A stretch of 64,000 nucleotides of DNA, from NCBI GenBank assembly GCA_017643395.1, contig JAEPNP010000006.1:124001-188000 (forward strand), read 5' to 3'. The stretch is from Rhodothermales bacterium. Lineage in GTDB: Bacteria > Bacteroidota > Rhodothermia > Rhodothermales > UBA10348. This document shows, piece by piece, positions 1 through 10,800 of this stretch. The number at the start of each line of letters is the position of its first letter. The first letter of the stretch is position 1. Below the pieces are notes generated by a model, which made no database searches, had not been told where the DNA came from, and saw only the letters and a program-made list of their open reading frames with translations. A program made the translations under genes and the position numbers.

Positions 1-298
1 CCTCGGACTCATTGGTGTGCCGTCCGAGGTGCTGCCCATGATGATTCTCCGACCATTGACCGGATCCGGATCCGCCGCGATCGTGCTGGACATGATCCAG
101 CAGTACGGTCAGGACTCCATTCTGGTCAAGATGGCGGCCACCATGTTCGGCTCCACCGAAACCACGTTCTACGTGATTGCCGTTTACTTCGGAGCAGTCA
201 ATGTCAAGAAGACCCGGCACGCTCTGTCGGCCGGCCTCATCGCCGACATCTTCGCGCTCTTCATGGCGGTGTACGTGGTGCGGCTGCTTTTCGGCTAG
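1..298 (+). CDS. SpmB-type nucleoside-recognition membrane protein (C-terminal part)
   Basis: The reading frame is already open at the left edge, so only the last 99 or so codons are present. The visible part has hydrophobic segments around a conserved block 'GSGSAAIVLDMIQQYG', then 'MFGSTETTFYVIAVYFGAV' and a final membrane helix. This is the C-terminal pattern of spore maturation protein B and related nucleoside-recognition (Gate) domain proteins. Such proteins occur in many non-sporulating bacteria, where their transported substrate is unknown. It ends just before a strong hairpin terminator. The family call is fairly secure; the function is not. Confidence 0.75.
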   Translation, partial: LGLIGVPSEVLPMMILRPLTGSGSAAIVLDMIQQYGQDSILVKMAATMFGSTETTFYVIAVYFGAVNVKKTRHALSAGLIADIFALFMAVYVVRLLFG

Positions 299-310
299 CC
301 CGAAGCCAAT

Positions 311-345
311 AAAAAAGGCGGGGCACCACCAGGGCGCCCCGCCTT
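311..345. terminator. Bidirectional rho-independent terminator
   Basis: A run of A, then the arm GGCGGGGC, a short loop, the complementary GCCCCGCC and TTT. The A-run on one side and T-run on the other make it usable from both strands. It lies between two convergent genes (SpmB-type on plus, glycogen-binding-fold protein on minus). Confidence 0.8.
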
Positions 346-371
346 TCACCGGTCAAAAGCCGGCTGCGAGC

Positions 372-671
372 CTAGGCCTCGACGACGCAGTTCTCGCCGA
401 AGTACTCGTTGGCCACGTAGGAGTCGGCCTGCTCATCGTTGAGCCACTTGTCGCCGTCCACTACATAACGAAACTGGAAGGTGTCGCCCGGCTTGACGGA
501 AACGCCTTTGGTCCAGACGCCCTTCTTCTTGTCGAGCTTCATGGTTCCCTTCTCGGCGTTCCAGTCGTTGAACTCGCCCACGACGGCGGCGCTGTCAGCG
601 GCCACGTCTGCCGGGAGTTCGAAGGTCACGCGGACCGACTTGCCTTTCGGGCTGATTTTCTTGGAGATCAT
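372..671 (-). CDS. Small glycogen-binding-fold (CBM48/isoamylase early-set) protein
   Basis: A 99-residue protein made almost entirely of one early-set beta-sandwich domain. Key blocks are 'VVGEFNDWN' near the N-terminus and 'FRYVVDGDKWLNDEQAD' followed by 'YFGENCVVEA' at the end, as in the glycogen-recognition domain of AMPK-beta and branching enzymes. The start chosen (ATG at 671) gives 'MISKKISPKGKSVRVTFELP'; an upstream ATG at 734 would add an unlikely leader. It probably binds alpha-glucan or acts as a stand-alone domain in glycogen metabolism; glycogen synthase lies about 1.3 kb away. No catalytic residues are visible. Confidence 0.8.
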   Translation of the reverse strand: MISKKISPKGKSVRVTFELPADVAADSAAVVGEFNDWNAEKGTMKLDKKKGVWTKGVSVKPGDTFQFRYVVDGDKWLNDEQADSYVANEYFGENCVVEA

Positions 672-783
672 TGTATTGCTTAAGGAAGCTTCTTTTGCTG
701 AGTTGGAGAAGTGCGGGAGTGATTTCCCCGACACTTGATGCTGAAATCACGCATCGACCAGCCGGATCCTCTTCCCAAATGGA

Positions 784-793
784 AAAGCGCTTT
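784..793. promoter_or_regulatory. Candidate LacI/GalR-type operator (AAAGCGCTTT)
   Basis: A perfect 10-bp palindrome with the central CG and flanking A/T arms typical of LacI/GalR-family operators (AANCGNTT core). It lies about 110 bp upstream of the start of the glycogen-binding-fold gene on the minus strand. Seen directly as a palindrome; the regulatory role is inference. No regulator gene of this family is in the window. Confidence 0.25.
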
Positions 794-853
794 CGCAACA
801 AAAGCTTAACATCAAGCGCGCGCCGCCTCCATAAAGCGCTGCGGTGTACGGTG

Positions 854-1930
854 TTAAGCGGGTTTTCCGGACGCCGTCATGACCGCCAGTCGCATGGCCT
901 CCCACTGAAGTCGAACCGCCGTGGACAGTGGCAAGGCCGCTACGGAAAGGGAGCCCAGCACGTCCTCCGCGGCCTCTCCGGCTGCCAGTCTTGCTCGTAG
1001 TTCTGGCTTCTGCCGGTTGAACTCCAGGTAGGCCTCCGGCACACCCGCTCGGAATGAGCCTCCGACCAGAAACAGCGGAAGTTCCGTAACCACACAGAGC
1101 GGGTCACCTCCGAGGGAGCGGGCGTATTCCATGGAACTGTCCCTGAAGCGGGCCGCCGTCTCCGGCTCTCCCCGACTTTCAAAGTAGGTGCGCATGGCCG
1201 CACCCTCCGGGGTGGTGGTATAGCCCGGCTCGATCTGAAAGAAGCCCTTTTCGCCCATGCGATTGTGATCGTGCATGCGCAGTCCCTGCGACGCCGAGGC
1301 CGCCCGAAACCCGTCTCGAAGCACCGCGGCGCGCCATCCCCAATAGCGATCGATGAGCAGCATGGCTCCGTCGGAGAATCCCATGCCGTGCAGGGACATG
1401 TGCAGGTTCAGGGGCGCCGCATACCGCATCGCCCGTGCGACGACCCTGTTCTCAGGGCGCAGGTCAGGGTATCCGAATTCTATGTCCCGGCCTGGCAACT
1501 CCCGCACGGCGTGCATCAGGTACCCGGCGAGGTCGGGCCAGCGGCGTATCCAGGACTGATTGCGGGCCTCCCCGTCGGGGTTTACCTGCGGAATGACGGT
1601 CAATGACCAGGCACCCAGTAGCTCGGACCAGGCATCGGGACGCCGCTCGACATCCATGAGGAGGGCGAGCAAGGTCTCGGGACCAACCGGCTCGTCGGCA
1701 TGTGAACCTGCGATTATGGTGGCCCGAAGAGGGCCCTGGCCAAGACGAACGCCGATGACATCCCGGCCCTCTTCTGACTCGCCAAGCTTCCTGGTGGTGA
1801 ACTCCGAGCAGCCCGTCAGCAGTTCGGTGCGACGTGCCGGCGTAGTGAAGCGGGTCGGATAGTGGTCGAGGGTCGGCAGCACGGTTGGTGAGGTTTCTGT
1901 CAGATGGGGGGCCAGCGCTGGAGCGCACAC
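854..1930 (-). CDS. M14-family zinc carboxypeptidase-like protein
   Basis: A 358-residue protein with the M14 metallocarboxypeptidase layout. The zinc motif HxxE is in 'SHADEPVGPE' (H77, E80); 'NPDG' and nearby arginines (residues 117-130) fit the substrate-binding loop; the third zinc ligand is in 'LHMSLHG' (H181); and the catalytic glutamate is probably E283 in 'VTELPLF'. It likely removes C-terminal residues from peptides or deacylates amino acids; the substrate cannot be told. The start is GTG; there is no convincing signal peptide. It is divergent from glgA, with about 40 bp between the starts. Confidence 0.75.
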   Translation of the reverse strand: MCAPALAPHLTETSPTVLPTLDHYPTRFTTPARRTELLTGCSEFTTRKLGESEEGRDVIGVRLGQGPLRATIIAGSHADEPVGPETLLALLMDVERRPDAWSELLGAWSLTVIPQVNPDGEARNQSWIRRWPDLAGYLMHAVRELPGRDIEFGYPDLRPENRVVARAMRYAAPLNLHMSLHGMGFSDGAMLLIDRYWGWRAAVLRDGFRAASASQGLRMHDHNRMGEKGFFQIEPGYTTTPEGAAMRTYFESRGEPETAARFRDSSMEYARSLGGDPLCVVTELPLFLVGGSFRAGVPEAYLEFNRQKPELRARLAAGEAAEDVLGSLSVAALPLSTAVRLQWEAMRLAVMTASGKPA

Positions 1931-1972
1931 GCCCTGCGTCTATCTTGAGGTTCGGTCAAGCAGAAAATCGTC

Positions 1973-3436
1973 ATGCGCGTAGCGTTCTGCACCAGTGAGA
2001 CGGTGCCTTTTGCCAAAACGGGTGGGCTCGCGGACGTAAGCGGCGCCCTGCCTGCGGCCCTGGCCCAGCTCGATTGCGAGGTCAAACTCTTCATGCCGCT
2101 GTACGACTCGATCAAGGTCGACGACTACGGGTTCGTATTCGCGAGCGATCTGTATGAGCTACCGGTACCGGTGGCGGGCCGCATGCAGCCGGTAAATGTG
2201 TTCTACGGGCACATCCCGGACACGTCGGTCGAGGTGTACCTGATCGACTGCCCGCGGTACTACCACCGGGGCTCGCTCTACACGAACGATCCCGACGAGG
2301 ACGAGCGCTTCATCGTGCTGCAGCAGGCAGCCTTCCAGATCATGCAGCGTTACGCGTGGTCGCCTGACATCCTGCACTGCAATGACTGGCAGTCGGCGTT
2401 GATGCCGGTCATGCTGAAGCGCAGTTATGACTGGGACGCCCTGTTCAGGCCGACGGCCTCGGTGCTCTCGATACACAACATTGGCTACCAGGGGCTCTTT
2501 TCGGATTCAGCCATCGACAAGGCCGGATTGCCCAGGGATGGCTGGTTTCCAGGAGGGCCCTACGAAAACCACGGCGCATTTTCCTTCCTGAAGTCCGGTC
2601 TGGTGTACGCGGACATCATCAGTACCGTCTCCGAAACCTACGCTCACGAAATCCAGACACCCCAGTACGGTGCGGGGCTCGACGGCGTGCTTCGCAGCAG
2701 GGGCAGTGACCTGTACGGCATTCTGAACGGCATCGACCCGGAAGTCTGGAATCCGGCCACCGACCCCTACATCGCCGCGAACTACGACGCGGAGAGCCTG
2801 GACGACAAGGTCAAGAACAAGCAGGCACTGCTGAAGGAGTTCGGATTGCCGTTCGATGCCGCGACACCGGTCTTCGGCATTGTATCACGCTTCGCCGAGC
2901 AGAAGGGCTTTGACCTGCTGCAGCCGATCCTCGAGCCGCTTCTGCGCTCGGAGAAGATGCAACTGGTGGTGCTTGGAAGCGGGTCTTCGCAGATCGAGGA
3001 CTTCTTCAGTTGGGCGAAGGCGGCCTTCCCGACACAGGTCGGCGTGTACGTGGGGTACAACGAAGGTCTCGCGCACCGCGTAGAGGCCGGCTCGGACTGT
3101 TTCCTGATGCCGAGTCATTACGAACCGTGTGGCCTGAATCAGATGTATTCCCTGGCCTACGGCACCGTGCCGGTGGTGCGTCACACCGGAGGCCTGGCGG
3201 ACACGGTGAGGGACTGGCACGAAATGGGCGGCCAGGGCAACGGCTTCTCGTTCTACGATCCTTCCCCGTACGCGCTAATGACAACCATCAAGCGCGCCAT
3301 CAACCTGTTCTCCGACCAGGATGCCTGGAGGGAGATGCAGCTGAGAGGCATGTCCACCGACTTCTCCTGGGACCGCTCAGCCCGTCGCTATCTGGACATT
3401 TACTGGAGGGCCATCCACAAACGTCGAGGCGAGTAA
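1973..3436 (+). CDS. glgA: Glycogen synthase (ADP-glucose, GT5)
   Basis: Transfers glucose from ADP-glucose to the growing alpha-1,4-glucan. At 487 residues it has the usual length of bacterial GlgA. The N-terminal ADP-glucose-binding loop 'KTGGLADVSGALP' begins at K15, and the C-terminal GT-B half has 'FLMPSHYEPCGLNQMYSL' followed by 'GTVPVVRHTGGLADTV', carrying the conserved glutamate and glycine-rich donor site. The ATG at 1973 places the KTGG loop where expected. Together with the nearby glycogen-binding-fold protein it suggests glycogen storage. No other glg gene is in the window. Confidence 0.95.
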   Translation: MRVAFCTSETVPFAKTGGLADVSGALPAALAQLDCEVKLFMPLYDSIKVDDYGFVFASDLYELPVPVAGRMQPVNVFYGHIPDTSVEVYLIDCPRYYHRGSLYTNDPDEDERFIVLQQAAFQIMQRYAWSPDILHCNDWQSALMPVMLKRSYDWDALFRPTASVLSIHNIGYQGLFSDSAIDKAGLPRDGWFPGGPYENHGAFSFLKSGLVYADIISTVSETYAHEIQTPQYGAGLDGVLRSRGSDLYGILNGIDPEVWNPATDPYIAANYDAESLDDKVKNKQALLKEFGLPFDAATPVFGIVSRFAEQKGFDLLQPILEPLLRSEKMQLVVLGSGSSQIEDFFSWAKAAFPTQVGVYVGYNEGLAHRVEAGSDCFLMPSHYEPCGLNQMYSLAYGTVPVVRHTGGLADTVRDWHEMGGQGNGFSFYDPSPYALMTTIKRAINLFSDQDAWREMQLRGMSTDFSWDRSARRYLDIYWRAIHKRRGE

Positions 3437-3455
3437 CCCGGACGGGCTCGGCGGG

Positions 3456-4667
3456 TCACTCCAGGCTCTGCATCTGCTTCTCGCTTTCCAGGGGAGGCGC
3501 GACGGCCAGGAAGTCCTGCGCAAAGCGCTGCGAGTAACTCTCCAGCAGTTCGTCCACGCGATCCTGCGATTCGGACCGCACGATCAAACCCGCGTGCTGC
3601 TTCTTGTTCATGCGCCAGACGATCTCCTGATCGTCGTAGTGCGCGGTGTCCGGTCGTTCGTCACGGGCAAGACAGACCAGTAGCCCTGCGGAGCGCTTGG
3701 CCGGTTTCGGTGCCTCATAGTCCACCTTCAGTATGTTGGCGAGCTCCACACGCGCCCATTCCTCCCAGAGGTTGACGTCGGTCGCATGCTCCACCAGCAG
3801 GTCGATGTGCGCGCCTCCGACACGGGCGGCCACTTCCAGGAAGTAGAACGTGCCGTCCTCTCCCTTGATGAACTCGGCATGGGTTGCGCCACGGACCATG
3901 CCGAATTCCTTGATAAGCTTGCGGTTGGCTTTCAGCAACGCCTTGCCGTCCGCAGACGATGACGGAACGGTCTTGGTCACGAACACGCCGCCGCCCTGGT
4001 AGACTTCCAGCGGAGGCCTGCCGTACTTCGAAACCGCCGCGAACTGCACCTTACTTTCGGAAGTCACGGCGTCGACGTGAAAGACATCGCCGCGCACGAA
4101 GGCTTCCATCAGATAGCCTGAGGCCGCATCGCCCAATTCTTCGAGCACAGGCCATAGCTCATCAGGCGCGTTGATCTTCCGGATTCCCATCGCGGAGGCC
4201 TCGGTGCGCGGCTTCAGCAGCCATGGACCCGGCGTCTGCTCCATGAATCGCGCTACATCGCCGTGGTTAAACACGGCCGTGAATGGAGGTACCGGAATGC
4301 CGGAGTCGCGCGCCTCCACCCGCATGGCGAGCTTGTCCCTGAAGTGCCTGCCCGTGGTTTCGCCCAGCCCCGGTATGCGCAAATACTCGCGCAGCTGGGC
4401 GGCCGTCACGGTATCGTATTCGTCCATGGCGATGATGCGATCGATCTTCCGGTCCCGCATCAGATAGGCCACCGCGTTCATGATGTCCGGCTGCTTGTGG
4501 ATGTCGGGCATCAGAAACTTCTCGTCGATGGCCTCATCCGGCCACGGCTCATCGGCCAGTTTTTCCAGCGTCACCAGGATGACGTGCGCGCCCCGGGCCT
4601 TGGCTGCGCGCATGAGCCGGGCGCCCTTGAAATAGGACGCGATGCAGAGAATGGTGGGAGTATGCAT
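3456..4667 (-). CDS. ATP-grasp domain protein (biotin carboxylase/CPSase-L-like)
   Basis: 403 residues: an N-terminal Rossmann-like pre-ATP-grasp part ('TILCIASYFKGARLMRAAKARG'-type start), then an ATP-grasp fold with 'PWLLKPRTEASAMGIRKI' (nucleotide-binding lysine and loop) and the metal-binding 'HAEFI....FYFLEVAARVGG' near residue 280. ATP-grasp enzymes ligate a carboxylate to an amine or thiol; the substrate pair is not evident. It converges on glgA with 19 bp between the stops. Similar proteins are usually annotated only as ATP-grasp domain proteins. Confidence 0.8.
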   Translation of the reverse strand: MHTPTILCIASYFKGARLMRAAKARGAHVILVTLEKLADEPWPDEAIDEKFLMPDIHKQPDIMNAVAYLMRDRKIDRIIAMDEYDTVTAAQLREYLRIPGLGETTGRHFRDKLAMRVEARDSGIPVPPFTAVFNHGDVARFMEQTPGPWLLKPRTEASAMGIRKINAPDELWPVLEELGDAASGYLMEAFVRGDVFHVDAVTSESKVQFAAVSKYGRPPLEVYQGGGVFVTKTVPSSSADGKALLKANRKLIKEFGMVRGATHAEFIKGEDGTFYFLEVAARVGGAHIDLLVEHATDVNLWEEWARVELANILKVDYEAPKPAKRSAGLLVCLARDERPDTAHYDDQEIVWRMNKKQHAGLIVRSESQDRVDELLESYSQRFAQDFLAVAPPLESEKQMQSLE

Positions 4668-4879
4668 GGAAGCGGAGTCGAGGGTTTGGCATATTCAACG
4701 ACCGGGCCTCCGCGCGTTTCCCGGGCATCCTGAAGATTCTCCGGTCGAACGCCGAATAATCCCCGAATCTCTCCCTCCCCGCTGGCCTTTCCCTCCCCCA
4801 ATCGTCGCGTATTGGATCAAGCAGCGCTCCCACGGGGCGCCTGTTCAGTCCCTCTCCGGCTCAGCCGCACTGATTCGCA

Positions 4880-7800
4880 ATGAAGCATCTGATTACGCTC
4901 GTCGCATTTTTTGGCCTCGTCAGCACGGCAGCAGGGCAGGTTCCGGCGCTGTACTCCGTCGACTCCGGCACCAGCCAGATCTATCAACTGAATCCCTGGG
5001 ATGGCAGCGTGATCGGCTCTCCGATTGCGACCCCGGTGCCCACATACACTCCCGGAGGAGGTCCTGGGCCGGAGGGCCTGGCGTTTGACGGCGTCTATCT
5101 CTACTTCGTCAGCGGCAACGTTTCCGAAACCGGTGGCCCATACACGGCCGTGGACAACAGGACGATTCACCGCATCAACGCCAGCACGGGTGTCGTGGAC
5201 GCGACCAAGACACTTCCGGCACCTGCCGGCACGCCGGGCGCCATGAACCACGCTATTGACGCGCTGGCGACCGATGGAACAACGCTGTGGGCCCATCGGC
5301 CGTACGACAATGTGGTCTTCGAGATCAGCCTGGCCAGCTTCACCAGTGCCTCGACCCCGCCGTCGTTTACGGTAAACGTTACCAGTTCGCTGGGAGGCAT
5401 GGGGTTCAACCCGTATGACGGTTTCCTGTACCTCTCCGAGCCGGCTTCTTCCAAGCGGGTCCTCAGGGTTCACGCGACGGGCGCTTCCAAGGGGAACGTG
5501 CACTCATCCTTCGACATGCCGAGTGACGGCATCCTGGGCATCGACTTTGTGCACAACAAGCTGTTCGTCAATCAGCCGACGGAGATCGTCGATGTAAGCC
5601 CGACCAGCGGCACCACGGCGCTCGAGCTGAATCGCTTCGGGGGTCCGGGAGCCATGCCGCTGATTTCCGCCTTGGCCGGGGGCCCGGGATCCAGCTGGGT
5701 CTGCCGGACCGACGTGCTGTACTCGGTGAACAGCTTGCGGTCGAGCATTTCGGTGTACGATCCCAACGTGGGAACCATCCTGCACGAGTACCTGGCCCCG
5801 ATCGCCACGCAGCCCCCGGGCGGCAGTTTCGGCGGACCCGAGGGCCTCGCGTTTGACGGAACCAAGCTGAGCTACATCAGCGGCGATCATCCGAGCACTC
5901 CGGACGTGGTCTACAAAGTGGACCCATGCACCGGCGCGGTACTGGACGCGGCGACGCCACCCTGGCCTTCAGTTCCCGTCACCTCGCCCCCCACGGACCC
6001 CACGATTGACGCACTTGCGAACGGCACGCTCGGCGGAGTCGACATGTTGTTCGCGCTTCGTCCGGCCACGAATGAGATCTACCATTTTGACAACGCGACG
6101 GGATCGCTGGTCGGTACGACTACCCTGACGGTCAATGGAATCGGCGGCCTTGGTTTCTCCAACGCTCGGCAGACCTTTTTCGTCTCCGACTTCAACGCAA
6201 GCCCGAACACGGTCTTCGAGATCAACCCCGCCTCCGGAGCGCCGATAGCTACGCACACCCTGCCGGTGGGAGATGTGCTGGGTGTGGACTTCGTGGGCAA
6301 CAGGCCCTTCATCTCGCAGAACAAATCACCCGGCGAGATCAAGGAGATTGACTTCGCGGGCACGGTGCTGAACTCGTTCTTCGCCGAGGACGACCAGCCG
6401 AGCGCGCTGGCAGGTGGGCCGGGCACGCCGCCCACCGCACCGACGGGAACGGTGGGGCACGCACCCCTCTTCTCCATCGACAGCGACACTGACCTGATCT
6501 ACGAACTCGATCCGTTCAACGGATTCGTCATCCGCTCTTTCCCGACGCCGGTGCCGTCCCACAAGCCGAGCGGCGGCGGCCCTGACGGCCTGGCGTACGA
6601 CGGCACGACGCTGTACTACACGAGCGGGAATGCGTCGGAAACCGGGATGGGCTACACCGAACTCACCAACCGGACCATCTTTTATATCGATCCGAACACA
6701 GGACTCGTGATCGATACGATGACGCTGCCGCCGGCCTCCGGCACCGGCAACCTGGACCAGGCCATCGACGCCCTGGCCAGTGACGGCACGTTCCTGTACG
6801 CAAACCGCCCCTCGGACGGCGTGATCTTCAAGATCAACCCGGCCTCAAAGATCTACTCGACCATCACGCTGACGGGTGTGCAAAAGGTCGGCGGCATGGG
6901 CTTCAATACACAGGACGGCTATCTGTATATCTCGGATTCGTCCACGAATACCATCCACATGGTGGACCCGTCGACCGGCGGCACCGTGGGGAACTGGAGT
7001 ACCCTGCCGGAGGACGGCGTGCTGGGCATCGACTTCGTGCTCAGCAAGATGTTTTTGTCGCTCCAGTCCACGCAGGAGATCGTGGATATCGTGCCCAGCA
7101 GCGGCGCTCCACGACTGAACAAGTTTCCGCAACCCGGTTCGGGATTCAACGCAGCGCTTGCGGGTCCACCCGGACTGCCGCCCACCTGTGACACCGACCT
7201 GCTTTACAGCGTCGACAGCGAGAGTCGCACGATCACCGCGATGAACCCCAACAACGGTAACATCGAGCGGCGATTCCTGACTCCGGTAACGACCCATCCT
7301 CCGGGCACGCCCTCGACGCTCGGCGGCCCCGAAGGCCTGGCCTTCGACGGCAATGCGCTCTACTACATCTCCGGCGATGACGGCTTGTATCCCGAGACCA
7401 TCTTCACGGTTGACCCGTGCACCGGCCAGGTGCTGGATACGATTGAACCATCTTTCCCGGCACCAGGCGCAGGCCTCGATGCGACCATCGATGCGTTGGC
7501 TTATGGGGACCCGGGAGCGACGCCCACGCTCTTCGCATTGCGTCCGGCCACCAACGAGGTCTTCCACATCGATCCCGCCACGGGTGCGATCATGCATACG
7601 ACCACCGTGGCTGTCAACGTGATTGGAGGTATGGGATTCTCCAACACCCACCAGTCCCTCTTCATCAGCGACTGGGGTTCGACGCCCAGTCTCCTGCATG
7701 AAGTCGATCCCGTCAGCGGCGCGATTCTCAATACGATGACCATGTCCGGCTCGGACATGTTGGGCGTGGACTTTGTCGACAACCGCCTGTTTGCAGCCAC

Positions 7801-10800
7801 CGACAACGGATCCGGGCTGATTGAAGAACTCGACCTCGTGGGCACAGTCCTCAACAGCTTCCCTGCCCCGGATGTGATGCCAAGCGCACTTGCCGGTCCG
7901 CCGGCTGCGCCTCCGGTCCTCGCCAACGTCACGTTCGAGGTCAACACCCTGCCCTATCAATTGGCGGGACTCTTTGACCCAGCCGCCGACGAGGTCCATG
8001 TTGTCGGTCCCTTCAACGGATGGGCTTGTCTGGACCCGTCTTGCATCATGACGGGCGTCGGGGATGGAGACTATGAGGCGACCCTCGAGATTCCGGGTTT
8101 CCCGGGCCAGGACGTGCCGTACAAGTTCTTCATTAACCTCGATCCCGTTCGCTTCGGTGCGGCACCGCCTCCCGTGTGGGAGGAGCCGCATGATACCGGG
8201 GGGGCAAATCGGTTCTTCCAGTACAGCGGCATTGACATGGACGTAGGCAAGGAGTCGTTCAACGACCTCACCGCCGCGAACATCATCCCAGCCGGCACCC
8301 AGATCGACGTGACGTTCAACGTGGACATGGACGGTGCGCCCGGATTTGACGGCACGACCGACAAGGTGTGGGTCAACCTCGGACTGGAACCACTGTTTGC
8401 GATCTCGCAGGGCTTCACCCAGGATCAGCGATTTGAACTCCTGCCGTCCGCCACTGACCCCGACCTGTTTGAAGGCGTGGTCACTCTTCAGGGCCCCGCG
8501 CCCTCCGGGTTTCTGTTCAAGTATGCATTCGGCCCAGACGGCACAAATCCGTTGGGCGAAGAACAGGGGGCTGATTTTGATGACCCCGGCCGACGACGCG
8601 TTCGCTGGGTGGCTCCGACCGCAGCGGGTTGGCCAACTTCCGTCCGGCTGCCCATGGACGAGTACACGCCGACCGGACCACTGCCGGTCGAAATGAACCC
8701 GGCCGCCCTGACCGCCAACGACGACTCCTATTCCACTCCTGAGGACACGCCCATCACGCTCGACGTGCTGGCCAATGACATCGATCCGAGCGGGCTGGGC
8801 CTCGAGATCGATGAGGTCACGGATCCGGGAGCAGGCGTAACCCTGTCGGATGCCGGAAACGGGCGCATTCTGTTCACACCGGACGCGAACGTGAACGGCG
8901 CTTTCAGCTTCAGGTACACCGTGGAGGACGCCGCGGGGCGCACGGACCAGGCCACCGTCTCTGTCCAGGTCACTCCCGTGAACGATGCGCCGCGTGCCGT
9001 GCGTGATGAGGCTGAGACCAATCAGGGCACGCCCGTATCCATCCCAGCGCTCGCAAACGACACGGACCTGGACGGCGACAACCTTGCGATTTCCAGTGTG
9101 GAGGACCCCCCAAATGGAAGCGTCTCGATCGGGTCTGGAGGAGACATCACGTACACACCGGAACCAGACTTTGTCGGAGCCGATCGATTCACATACACGA
9201 TAACTGACGGGGAGGCTTCGGCCCGTGGGTCAATTGTCGTCACGGTGAACAGCGTCAATCAGCCCCCCGTGACACCCGATGTCGACGAGGTCATCGACGA
9301 AGACTCGTCGATCACCCTCGCGCTGCTCGCCGGCGCGAGCGATCCAGACGGCGATGCGATCAGCCTCACGACGGTGACAACGCCAGCGAACGGCACTGCC
9401 ACGGACAACGACGACGGTACCGTTACTTACACACCAAACGCCAACTTCTCGGGCACCGACACTTTCCAGTACACGGTGGCAGATGCCAACGGAGCGGATG
9501 CGACTGGCACGGTTACGATCACAATTCGCCCATCGAACGACCCGCCAGTGGCCGTCGATGATGTGCGCCGGGCCTTTGAAGGGTCGGCTGCGGTATACGA
9601 CGTGCTGGCGAATGACTCGGACCCGGACGGCGACGCCCTTTCCATTACTTCGGTCGGGGCGGCCAGCAAGGGCACCATCGCCCGCAAACGAGGGGGAATC
9701 GAGTACACGCCAAACGCTGGCGCATCGGGTAGCGAAACCGTCAGCTACACGGTGGGCGACGGAAACGGAGGAAGGTCGACTGCCAACCTGATCATCACTA
9801 TCACGCCACTCCCGGCGGATAACGACGGCATCGACGAAGCCATCGAGGCGGCCGCACCCAACAATGGAGACGGCAACAACGACGGCGTACCCGACAGTCA
9901 GCAGGCTAATGTGGCTTCGCTTCCGAGCGCAGCAACCGGCCAGTACATCTCGGTCTCCTCAGAACCCGGATCCGAGGTCACGGGACTAACGTCGACCACG
10001 CAAAGCCCCGCACCGCCGAGCGACCCCCCTCCCCCGGAGGCAGAGTTTCCACAGGGATTCCTTGATTTCGAGATTCGTGGAGGCATCGGCAACCCGACGT
10101 CCGTGGTGCGCATCAGTCTGCCGGAAGGCCACGGCATCACCACCTATTTCAAGTACGGCCCGGAACCAGACGACGATACGCCGCACTGGTACGAGTTCAC
10201 GTATGACGGTGAAACAGGGGCTCAGATCATCGGAAACGAGCTCATCCTTCATTTCAAGGATGGTGGACGGGGCGACGACGATATGTTGGCCAACGGCGTC
10301 ATCGTCGACCCCGGAGCGCCGGCGAAAACACCGAACAATCTGCCGGTTGCAGCACCCGACCAGGCCAGCATAGATGAAGACGAGTCCATCAGCATCAACG
10401 TGCTCGCCAACGACTTTGACGACGATGCAGACACAGTCACACTGATCCAGTTCACACAGCCGGACAACGGAACCGTCACGCTTTCGGGCGCGGAGCTCCT
10501 GTACACCCCGAACGAAAACTTCTTCGGTCAGGACACCTTCGAGTACATCATCTCGGACGGCAGGGGCGGCTCGACTTCGGGCACGGTCACGGTGGAAGTC
10601 GCGGCGGTGAACGATATCCCGGTTGCCGTGGCAGACTTCGTGACCACTGATGAGGATACGCCCGTTCGTATTACGGATCTGCTTGCGAACGACACCGATG
10701 TGGAGGGTGACCCGATCTCACTCGACCTGGTCATCGCGGCGGACAAAGGCCTCGTTGCACGCAACGTTGACGGCTCCGTCACCTACACGCCTCCAGCCGA

